Shown in pieces: positions 56,137-64,000 of a stretch of 64,000 nucleotides of DNA. A model generated the notes under the pieces. It was not told the origin of the DNA. It saw only the letters and a program-made list of their open reading frames with translations, and ran no database searches. The translations under genes and the position numbers were made by a program. The stretch lies in NCBI GenBank assembly GCA_009760855.2, contig WPIO01000079.1, forward strand, positions 515,001 to 579,000, read 5' to 3'. Source of the stretch: Cristatella mucedo (lineage: Eukaryota; Bryozoa; Phylactolaemata; Cristatellidae). Every line of letters begins with the position of its first letter. The first letter of the stretch is position 1.

Positions 56137-57271
56137 ATGCTTAGTAGAAAAGATTTACAAATGGATAGAACTTTGGATTTTGATTCAAATAAAATAATAA
56201 ATGTTGGTGAAACAATTGATTCATTAGAAACTGTTATTAATTATTTGCTGATAATAATTATCTAAGAAAAGATTCAGTTTCAGATCAACGTATAACTGGT
56301 AATTTATCTGCAAACTCAAAAAAATATGCAAGAATATCAGATCCAGTTAATGGAAGAGATATTGCTACAAAGCAATATGCTGATACAAAAGCTGGAATGT
56401 ATAAACAAGAAGAAACAGTAAATGGAGATATAAGTGTTCAAAGACTAATAATGAATAGAAGATAAGCGAATTTTGCTAGTTATGCTCCAACCGATGTAAT
56501 CGCTAATAAATACATGCATAATTTTTTTGAAATGTGGAAGCTTGCCATTTGTAAGAACATTTATTAATAATGTTGGTTTTATTAGGTATTGGGGTAATTT
56601 AACTGCAAACAGTGTAAATAATATCGGTACACAAGCATTTTCTTCTTCTAATGGAAAACAAGTTTTAGCAAAACTATCTAATACAAAGATAAAAAAGTAG
56701 TGTACTCAAGTATAGTAATAAAAGTAAATGATATAAATAATGCAACAGATGGTATTAGTAGTTTTGTTGATTTTCTAAGTATACAGTTTCTAAATCAATT
56801 TATTATAATGATTCCTTTACATTTGCAGGAATTAGCGTTTCATTTAGTGTTATGAAAGGAAATATTAATATTACTATTAGTAAAATAGCAACTGAAGGTT
56901 TTGAATTAACTGGTGTTGATTTTGAAAAACCAACAGATGGAGATATTATTGTTAGAAACTGTTATCGTAAGATTGCTTATAATCCAAGGTTTAGTTCTTA
57001 CTTCAAACTAAGATTTTATAGTGTTGTTGATAATATGATTTTATTAAACAGTTCACCATCTAATTTTACTATCTCAATTATCAAATCAGAAATCACTCTT
57101 AATTTTACTGTTATATATCCAGTTTTAAATAGTACATAGATTACAGCACCAACTGATGCAGATTATATTGAGATTGGATTAGTTAAAGGAGTTCATTACT
57201 CTCCTTCAGCATCGATAGATAAAATAGATGGAGTAAAAAGATATGTTGATCCTTACATTTCAGATATTTAA
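56137..57271 (+). pseudogene. Fibre-like gene 3
   Basis: The ATG lies two bases after the gene 2 stop. MLSRKDLQMDRTLDFDSNKI begins it; the shaft includes RISDPVNGRDIATKQYADTK and a diverged YAPTDVIANKYMHN unit. The C-terminal head is long (KGNINITISKIATEGFELTG, CYRKIAYNPRFSSYFKLRF) and ends KIDGVKRYVDPYISDI at TAA 57271. At least four frame changes and an in-frame TAA (near 56465). The head shares no clear sequence with those of genes 1 and 2, consistent with rapid receptor-driven change. Confidence 0.7.
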
Positions 57272-57274
57272 ATC

Positions 57275-57665
57275 TTCCAATCCATAGTGCCTCTTTAATA
57301 AATTCTTCAGGTAAAAATCAAAACTTTTTCCTTCTTCTTTCTCTTTTATCATTTTAATAGCTAGTTCTATTTTTTTAGAGTAAGCTTCAGATCTCAGACT
57401 ATTTATTTTTTCTATTTTTAATTCTTTAAGAAACTCTTCAAAGATTGAACCATCTCTAACTTAAACAAATATATTTGCTATCTATTTCTGGTTCAGATTG
57501 ATTAATTCCAAGTGCTTTATATTCTAATACTAGTTTTACAACAAGTAACAAAGTTGATCTGATGTCTTCTACTCTAACCATTGGATATGAACAGTTTTTA
57601 AACTTTGAATACTTTTGTCCTTGTGCTCTTTCATGGCAGTCTTTACTTCTTATCTAGATATTCAT
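57275..57665 (-). pseudogene. Decayed member of the MNI small-protein family, or its remnant
   Basis: Starts at a TATATAGAAAATGAATATC signature like its neighbours, but the fourth codon is TAG. The rest is open in pieces: KYSKFKNCSYPMVRVEDIRS and, in another frame near the 3' end, a Lys/Glu-rich helix (EAYSKKIELAIKMIKEKEEG). Function unknown. Confidence 0.45.
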
Positions 57666-57701
57666 TTTCTATATAATGTTTTTATATTTTATTTAAATTA
57701 A

Positions 57702-58181
57702 TTAAACTAAACTTGGATCGGGTAGTGCAAGTGCAGCTTCAGCCGCTTTTTGTTTTGCACTCTTACCATCGGTAATACTTGGTAGAACTGCATAACACTC
57801 ATCTTTAACAATTCCAGTGATATCAGGTTTAATACCAGATACTCCAGATATGACTGTAGACATTGTCGGAAGTTTTGACGCAATCCAAGTCGTAAAACCA
57901 GCAATTTCATTAGGCTCATCGAGAAGAGCATCAACTTTAGATCTAACCCTTGTCTCAAGACCAGATAGAAATTCCGCTTGACCAGCATTAATATTCTTTG
58001 TGCTTCAGCATCTACCTCATCAAGATAGAATTTCGTAACAGAGGCCTCAGTCATGCCAGCAACATCAGAATCGAGTAATTTGCTCATCGTATTCTGTCAT
58101 TCTTGATCTAACAAGATAGTCAACATAGGATTTAAGTGCTACTGCAGTAGTTGCAAGAGTGGTATCAGTAATTGCTTCCAT
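57702..58181 (-). pseudogene. Unknown helical protein, about 155 aa, two frame breaks
   Basis: ATG at 58181 after a TATATAG motif. First segment EAITDTTLATTAVALKSYVD; second (58087 onward) LLDSDVAGMTEASVTKFYLD; third, in another frame, GQAEFLSGLETRVRSKVDAL through LPDPSLV to TAA 57702. Frame changes near 58090 and 58000. Predicted mostly helical, Ala-rich, without cysteines. No family recognised. Confidence 0.5.
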
Positions 58182-58207
58182 TTTCCTATATAATAATAAA
58201 AAATGAG

Positions 58208-58429
58208 TTAATCAAATATACTATTATAAATAGAATTTACCAATCTTTCACGTTCATTTATTTTATCAAAGATATCACACATTTTAAGTAACTTTTTTAT
58301 AGCTGAATCAGGTAGCTTAATAATATAAGGATATAAGTCTTCATCATCAGTAACACTAAAAATTCTCACGCAAAGTGTATATACATAGTGTTTAACATAG
58401 TCATGAGAGAGTATTCTTGCAATATTCAT
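58208..58429 (-). CDS. MNI-family small protein, copy 1 (73 aa)
   Basis: Intact. MNIARILSHDYVKHYVYTLC start; central 'LYPYIIKLPDSAIKKLLKMC' and a charged helical end (DKINERERLVNSIYNSIF). Mostly helical, with two conserved cysteines. Paralogous to 58444-58665 and to 59276-59545. Function unknown; similar size and layout suggest a duplicated regulator or host-interaction factor, which is inference only. Confidence 0.65.
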   Translation of the reverse strand: MNIARILSHDYVKHYVYTLCVRIFSVTDDEDLYPYIIKLPDSAIKKLLKMCDIFDKINERERLVNSIYNSIFD

Positions 58430-58443
58430 TTTCTATATAACAA

Positions 58444-58665
58444 TTACAACATTCTACTAAAAATAGAAGATATCTCACTTTTACCCTCATCTATTTTATC
58501 ATAAAGATCACACATTTTAAGTAAGTCTTCAATAATTGAAACAGGTAGTTTAGCAATGTAAGAATATAAGTTTTTATCATTTTTAGTAATTCTAAAAATT
58601 CTAATGCAAGCGTTAAATGCCTTGAGTTTAACATCTTCATAACATAGCATTCTTGTAATATTCAT
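58444..58665 (-). CDS. MNI-family small protein, copy 2 (73 aa)
   Basis: Intact. MNITRMLCYEDVKLKAFNAC, then LYSYIAKLPVSIIEDLLKMC and DKIDEGKSEISSI. The same length as copy 1, with identical residues at the start, the 'LxxYIxKLPxSxIxxLLKMC' core and the 'YDKI/FDKI' turn. Spaced 14 bases upstream of copy 1 on the minus strand. Confidence 0.65.
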   Translation of the reverse strand: MNITRMLCYEDVKLKAFNACIRIFRITKNDKNLYSYIAKLPVSIIEDLLKMCDLYDKIDEGKSEISSIFSRML

Positions 58666-58689
58666 TTTCTATATAATAATACATTTTTG

Positions 58690-59235
58690 TTTAATTCATT
58701 GAAGGATAAATAATAATATATTTTCTACGTTTTCTATTAGCACCCTTACAAAATCTATCACCACTCCATAAAAATCTATCAATAGCCGCTTGATCAGGTT
58801 CTTTTAATCTTAGTGTCTCTCTTTCTGACTTTAGTTTTCTAATAATAGAAGCGGTTGGGTCATGAAAAAACTTTTTCTTCTTCTTTCAATTTATAAACTT
58901 CATCATAAATATCTGAAAGAAAAGAAATATCTGAATAAGGTAAAGACAAAATAAACTCATAAAACTCTACAAACAAAGAACCACTAATATATTCAATATT
59001 GTATGAATCTTTTGCAGCATATAATGCATCTCCACTCAAAAGAATACTTGCAATTTTATCTTATTCAATTTTGTCACAAAAACTTAGAAGAAAAATTTTT
59101 TTGAATAACCTAATGACAAAATAAACCTATTAAGCTCTGCAAGAAAAAATAGAGGAATAAAAGCAAACTCGTATAAAACTCTTGCTACATTCAAGGTATG
59201 ACCACAAGTAATAATCTTCAAAATTCTTTGATCCA
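58690..59235 (-). pseudogene. MNI-family related frames, decayed
   Basis: From an ATG at 59235 (MDQRILKIITCGHTLNVARV) a 54-codon frame reaches TAA. A second open stretch (KIASILLSGDALYAAKDSYN, then YEFILSLPYSDISFLSDIYD) repeats the family layout. A third, in another frame, ends in a basic segment (CKGANRKRRKYIIIYPSMN). Probably one or two further paralogues broken by stops and frameshifts. Confidence 0.5.
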
Positions 59236-59275
59236 TCTATAAATGAATTATAAAAATTGTTTAATATACAATAAA

Positions 59276-59545
59276 TTAATTATACCCCTGGTTTTCTTTG
59301 GGTGTTTTAGATTTTTTATTTGTCTCTTCAAGCATCTCATTTATCTTACTACGACTTTCCATTAGTTTATCACGTGTATCACATATATCTATAAGAATAC
59401 TAATATATGAACTAACAATATCCGGAATGAATTTGTCTAGTGAATGTTTAACTATACGTTGATCTTGATATTTAAGTTTTTGAAGACAGATTTTAATTGC
59501 CATTTCTTTTGATTGTTCACAACTTAAAATTCTTCATACATCCAT
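59276..59545 (-). pseudogene. MNI-family small protein, copy with early stop
   Basis: TATATAGAAAATG start at 59545, but codon 4 is TGA; after it the frame is open for 86 codons (RILSCEQSKEMAIKICLQKL, FIPDIVSSYISILIDICDTR, ESRSKINEMLEETNKK). Aligns over the whole length with the intact copies. A restart at the internal ATG 59503 would give a 75-residue protein. Confidence 0.6.
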
Positions 59546-59582
59546 TTTCTATATATAAAAAGATAATTTTATTTAATTGAAA

Positions 59583-59855
59583 TTAAATCTCTTCGCCTTC
59601 AGAGCTATACATTAGTGATTCAAGATACTCTTCATATGCTTTTACTTCCTCATCAGTGAGATCTTTTCTACCGAATAGAAATTCTTCTAGATCCTCATCA
59701 GATTCTGATTCACTATCAATGTGTGAAGACTCTTCAGAGGTGTAAGATTCAGATTCCATTTCTGTTTCCATTTGATAATCAGGGTCATCGATTGAATCCT
59801 CTGAATACTCTGACTCACTATCAGAACTGGTAATATCGATTTCTTTGGGATCCAT
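59583..59855 (-). CDS. Acidic Ser/Glu/Asp-rich protein, 90 aa
   Basis: Intact. MDPKEIDITSSDSESEYSED, a continuous acidic, serine-rich stretch with many casein-kinase-2-like sites, then a folded-looking end (EEFLFGRKDLTDEEVKAYEE). Such proteins in DNA viruses are transcription activators or histone-binding decoys; nothing specific can be assigned. Confidence 0.55.
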   Translation of the reverse strand: MDPKEIDITSSDSESEYSEDSIDDPDYQMETEMESESYTSEESSHIDSESESDEDLEEFLFGRKDLTDEEVKAYEEYLESLMYSSEGEEI

Positions 59856-59879
59856 CCAATAATAGTAAAAATAATTTTG

Positions 59880-60032
59880 TTAATATATATTTAATTTCTC
59901 CATTGACTCGTATAGCTCTACTTCTTCCTTTATATCAACTAGTTTTGTATCGTCTTCCTTTTTCTTTTTATCTGAAAATCTAACTCTCTTTACTGGTAAT
60001 GATTTAGTATTTTCAATCTTTCTTTTCAGCAT
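59880..60032 (-). CDS. Basic 50-aa protein with RVxF motif
   Basis: ATG at 60032 preceded by AGTATAG, TAA at 59882-59880. MLKRKIENTKSLPVKRVRFS then a Lys/Asp-rich stretch and a final helix. KRVRF followed by Ser fits the docking motif for protein phosphatase 1 and also looks like a nuclear localisation signal. It overlaps the last ~20 bases of the polymerase frame in another frame. Short, so confidence is limited. Confidence 0.5.
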   Translation of the reverse strand: MLKRKIENTKSLPVKRVRFSDKKKKEDDTKLVDIKEEVELYESMEKLNIY

Positions 60033-63000
60033 CTATACTAATATTACAAGTTTTACATTGGCCTGGATTTGTGCTATTGTTTAATGCTTCTGCAATCTTG
60101 TAATGGCCGTATGCGTAACTACAACAACCACAGTCTAACCAATAACGTTTTGATTAGAATGCTGATAGTGCTTTCTTCTTAAGTTTCTTTGTATTAATAC
60201 TATGTTTACTTTGTGTTATTCGATAGAAATCTCTATCAAGTGTTTCATCAAAATCGACAGTACTACCACTATTTTTATAAATAACATTCGCAGTAGATAG
60301 ACATTGAGTACATTCATTGTGAGTTATCTTTGAATTCTTAATGACTTCTTTTGGAACACCCTTTGCTTTCATAATTGGTTTAGTAGAAGCAGCAGAATAT
60401 AGTTTTGGTCTTAAAGCGATGAATTCATCAATCTTTGCACCGTCTATTTCATCCTTGAACTTACCAAACTCGTCTTTATGAAACCAGTCTTTAATATCAA
60501 ACATCTCTTTCTCAAAGTTTTCACTTTTAATATTAACAACTAATGAATCAGTATCAGTGTATAATAAACTTAATCTATCATTAAACTTAGCTTTCAATGT
60601 GTCATAGAAAAAATCTTTGCATATGTAATTTTGATAAATCAAGAATTGCAACACGTATAAACATTGATTTGTTTAGAAGTGTAGTCTTTCTTGAGTGTTC
60701 GAAACCAACTAGAGTTATATCAAAGCATCTAATTTCCTTAAGTCTAGGATCTCTCATTAATTTATTATACAATGAATCATTCTTGTCTGTTCCAGCATTT
60801 ACTAACCTAACACATGTTTTGTTTTCTACATTCTCACATGTTTTTTCAAAGATTTGGCTCAAGAAACCTTCATACAGATTTCTTTTGAAACTATCACCTT
60901 TACGTTCAAATTCAATCTTTTTAGCTGCACATATATCAATGAATGGTTTTGCCCAAGGTTCTTGATTAAATTTATATACTTTATGTATTTTAGTTGGTAT
61001 AAATTCTTTACTAACAACAAATTGAAAGTATCTGTAATGTGTTAGATAACTAGCTGTATTATCAAAATCACAAATCAACTTTGGAACAGTGCTTGGTCCT
61101 GATGAAAACTTTTGTTGGTATCTTGAAAACTCAGAATTATCAACAAACCTACTTTAAGGACAAAGTGGATAATCATTATGCAAATCATGTAGTTCCTTTG
61201 GATACTCCAAATCACATAAGACAAATATTCCCGTTTTAGCATCTTCAGGTAATGAGATTATTTTTTCAAGTGGCCAGTTACTTAAACCATCTTCAATTGG
61301 TTCTGTAATAGGTAAACACCACATCATAACTGTTGGATATAAACTTGTAGCATCCCAATACATAATATGATTAGTACTACTAGCTTTACAAATTCTTTTA
61401 CTTACTTGACAAAAACCACCTCTCATTGATTCCTTAAACTTTTTATATAGTTGTAAGTCTCCTTCTTTTTTACCTAATAATTTTATTGTACATTGTGTGT
61501 AAAACAAAGTACAAGACCATGCATAATATGTGGTACATAAAATGTGGTGCTTATAAGTAGTGAGCTGGATCTAACTTACACAATTCAACGAAACTGTTTC
61601 CATATGCTTCGTAGCAATCAGCAAGAAGTGTAACGTCTGCATATAGATAAATATCATGATAATCTCCTAAATCTTTTATGTTAAAAAGCTTAAATACATT
61701 TAGTGCATGTTCATAGTCTTCAGTAGTAATACCTTTATCAAAAGTAAGTTTACTATTGAATGCTTTAATATCTGGAATCTTAGTCTCATTAAATTTATCA
61801 AAAGAGTCCATATACTCGTAAGGATAAATACCTTTTCTTGTTATAACATCTTTAAGAACCTTAGCATCAATATTTGGATATAACCCTCTAAAGACATCAA
61901 TTGTAGCATCAAAGCTTGAATTTGCTTTCTTTAATGAAGTAACAATATCACTTAAACCATTATTCATAAAATTAAAAGAATCTTTAAACTCAAAATAATC
62001 AAATGACATTGACATATAATTTTCCATATTATATGCAACAGGTTAACAATTAAGACTAAATGCTGACGTTCCTTTTACAATCAAATGAGAGTCATATCCT
62101 TTCAAATTGTGAATAAAGATAGGAAGTTTCCAACTACTTTTGTTAAATCTAACAAGTGAATTGCAAAACTTATGTGCTGCTCCTCTAAATTTACCAGTGA
62201 AATGACATTGATCTCTTGATTTTAAATTTATCTTTTCCTTAACATCAAATTCACCCTTACAAATCCAACAATTAGTGGAATCATTAAACTGTTTAAGAAT
62301 TTCAGAATCAAAAATAATAGGTGCTTCCGTGTGATCTAGTAACTTATTTTTCAACTCAACTGAAACATTAATTATAAATTCTAAAAGCAACTCAACACAA
62401 TCATTACCTCTATTTAAAAATATACAAGGTCTTTCTCCATTTATATCATTATCTATTATATCATTATTAATACTTTCCCATTAATATTAAGAATAATTGC
62501 ACACTAACCACATGGAACTTGCAACATATTTTTACGTGTGTCACTACATTTACCTGTTGTTAATTTACTATTACAATAATTTGGATTTATATTATTAGAT
62601 ACCATACTTTCATAGCAAACATCACATGTTTTAACAATCAAACTCTCAAAATCTGCATAACAAACATATGGGGCTTTAATTAATTTTGCATGATCACTTA
62701 AATTCAAAAGTGTAGTATCTCTTGTTCTTCCTGTTTCTTATTTTCAACAATACCAGGCATTTGTAATTTAGAATAACTGGAGTTAAGACCTTTGCATAAA
62801 ACTAATTGATTTTGAAAATCTTCGTCTGAAAATAACTTATCCATACACCTGTGACAATAAAACATTGATCCACCTTTATTAGGTGTTCTATATAGTCCAC
62901 TAAAATTCTTTATCTATGCATAATGACTTTTTTCAGATTTAGTTATCAATTAAAGATTAATATGTCTATCTGGGATATCTAATTTTCTTGATACAATTTT

Positions 63001-63816
63001 TAGAGGATATACACCTGATTTGTCATTATATTCATAAACATTTATACTAACATTAAATAGTTAACCTAGTTTCTTAATATCAATTACTTTGAGAGGCTAT
63101 TCAAGTTGTGGCAATGGTTCATTTAGTTCTTGATAGTTAGTTCTTAATATATTAATCAAATCAATGTATCTCCTTGGATGTACATTTACAGGATTTCAAA
63201 ATCTTAATACACACCATAAAGCACAATAGTTATCTTAATTCTTTATATTAATACAACAACGTTTCTCTGCTAAAACAGTTGGTAGTGGTAAATAAGATGA
63301 TCCAGCTCTAATAATATATTCTGAAACATTAATCTCAAGACGCTTTATACCAATCAACCTCCAACCAGAACCTGGATTCTTATCAATAATTTTGTCTATT
63401 GATTCTTTTAAAGATTTTCATTGGTCTGTAATAATACTAGTATAATCAGATTTTTTAACAACTGCAACTAATTTGGAACCAGTTACAACACTATGACTAT
63501 GAGTATCAGTTTGATCGCGATATGAATGAACTGAAATCTTTGCTTGCAATTTGAATAAAGAAAATCTCTTTGTTACTTCTTTTAACACATTATTATAACT
63601 TGGTATTATACTAAGGAAATCATCAATTTCTGTTGCAGAATAGTCTCTTCCTTTAAGAACATATTTCTCATGTCTTCCACTTGCTCCAACAAATTCTAAT
63701 TTAAACTTATGAAACCTTGAAGCAATACTTTTACTTGGAGCTATATCATCGATATTCATTAGTCTTCTTGACTCGGTATGAAACGAGTTTCCTTTTTGAG
63801 GACTTTTGCGATACAT
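60013..63816 (-). pseudogene. Family B DNA polymerase (protein-primed, Polinton/adintovirus type), decayed
   Basis: Would replicate the element. From ATG 63816: an N-terminal region (63816-62710) in one frame with several in-frame stops; a zinc-finger-like FYCHRCMD; Exo I YADFES (about 62640); an insert with CHFTGKFRGAAHKFCN and Exo II HNLKGYDSH (about 62090); RKGIYPYEYMDSF and Exo III YHDIYLYADVTLL (about 61650); palm motif A DATSLYP (about 61345); motif B FKRNLYEG (about 60880); motif C YTDTDS (about 60555); and, past a TAA, a cysteine-rich C-terminal tail (LDCGCCSYAYGHY, QCKTC) to 60013. About 1268 codons, the usual length. At least four frame changes and about ten stops, so not functional. 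The catalytic aspartates are still present in the fragments. Confidence 0.93.
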
Positions 63817-63907
63817 CTACATAAAGAAAAGAAAATTTGTTTAATAGAAAAAATAAATAAGACAACAGTTTGTAATGTTGGAGGAAAAGTTAATTATTAG
63901 GACGATT

Positions 63908-64000
63908 TCATATTCAAGACTTCGAAATGCGAACGATAGTGAGCATGACGAGGATTGACAGGGGAATTGTCCTAATAAGTGACTTTTCTTACAACAACGC
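63908..64000 (-). repeat. Right terminal inverted repeat, cut by window end
   Basis: Partner of 49681-49773. Nearby TTATTAGGAC (63895-63904) and GTCCTAATAA (63969-63978) form a further inverted pair that could fold into a hairpin at this terminus. Confidence 0.95.

Larger units (their letters stand above)
57669..59555 (-). promoter_or_regulatory. Repeated TATATAG-(3-5 nt)-ATG promoter-like motifs (five copies)
   Basis: CTATATA on the plus strand at 57669-57675, 58186-58192, 58433-58439, 58669-58675 and 59549-59555, each 3-4 bases before a minus-strand ATG; four read exactly TATATAGAAAATG and one TATATAGGAAAATG. A TATA-like element this close to the start codon implies transcripts with almost no 5' UTR, or that the motif is a virus-specific initiator rather than a normal TATA box. 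Confidence 0.7.
49681..64000. mobile_element. Maverick/Polinton/adintovirus-like integrated element
   Basis: AT-rich, gene-dense block of at least 14.3 kb bounded by inverted repeats (49681-49773 and 63908-64000). The gene set is diagnostic: protein-primed type PolB, DDE integrase and a parvovirus-type PLA2 minor protein, joined here by fibre genes and an HNH-AP2 endonuclease. Genes sit on both strands, close together and without visible introns. Major capsid, penton, packaging ATPase and adenain-type protease genes were looked for and not seen. Most genes have frameshifts or in-frame stops, so this copy is very likely a non-functional endogenous relic. Adintovirus versus Polinton is a naming question that a tree of PolB or integrase would settle. 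Confidence 0.92.

Noticed and set aside
60013-63816. Alternative genetic code (stop codons read as Gln/Trp) in the element
   Set aside because: All three stop codons occur inside genes, and there are also indel frameshifts in nearly every large gene. Decay explains this better, although the stop spectrum is reported as a finding.
49763-63816. All frame breaks being long-read homopolymer errors
   Set aside because: The chitinase gene, read across 1509 coding bases in the same sequence, has no break, and the element also has many substitutions to stop codons. Some A- and T-run indels could still be errors.

Overview
This window looks like genomic DNA of an invertebrate animal. It holds one intron-containing secreted chitinase gene in a sea of decayed non-LTR retrotransposons, two tRNA-derived SINE families, a Tigger/pogo-like DNA transposon and many micro- and minisatellites. 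The phylum cannot be fixed from the sequence. All family names come from motif recognition by eye; no database was searched.

Layout. 1-23,000: mostly L2/CR1-type LINE fragments (family A, with an (ATT)n tail and a conserved 3' hairpin; family B, with a different tail), SINEs, a duplicated block next to a Tigger-like relic (12.6-16.2 kb), an unidentified broken coding region with a 237-bp tandem duplication (2.5-3.5 kb), and an RT relic interrupted by a hexamer array (18 kb). 23.6-33.9 kb, minus strand: a complete chitinase gene of 11 exons that add up to 1509 nt (502 codons plus stop). It encodes a signal peptide, a GH18 domain with the full DxxDxDxE motif, a Thr/Pro/Ala linker and a C-terminal chitin-binding type-2 (CBM14) domain. 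Its introns hold several minisatellites. 34-49.6 kb: more LINE and SINE copies, including a family B LINE with an inverted 5' part, GC-rich stretches without a recognisable gene, and long CA and TA arrays.

49.68-64.0 kb: a compact, AT-rich virus-like element of the Maverick/Polinton/adintovirus type, bounded by ~93-bp terminal inverted repeats. The right repeat runs to the last base of the window, so the true outer ends are not seen. It carries a protein-primed type DNA polymerase B, a retroviral-type DDE integrase, a parvovirus-like phospholipase A2 minor-capsid-type protein, two small hydrophobic virion-like proteins, an HNH-AP2 homing endonuclease, a two-helix membrane protein, small zinc-binding proteins, an acidic protein, a basic protein with an RVxF motif, a family of ~75-aa helical paralogues, and three tandem fibre genes built from repeats typical of phage tail fibres. 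I could not find a major capsid protein, penton, packaging ATPase or adenain-like protease. Most genes carry frameshifts or in-frame stops, while the host chitinase is intact, so the element is probably a decayed endogenous copy. Several of its genes share a TATATAG motif placed only a few bases before the ATG.

How it fits together: polymerase, integrase and inverted repeats make a self-synthesising transposon/virus chassis. The PLA2, hydrophobic and fibre proteins imply that its ancestor made virions able to bind and enter cells. The fibre array and the small paralogue family are the least familiar parts and the best candidates for something undescribed.
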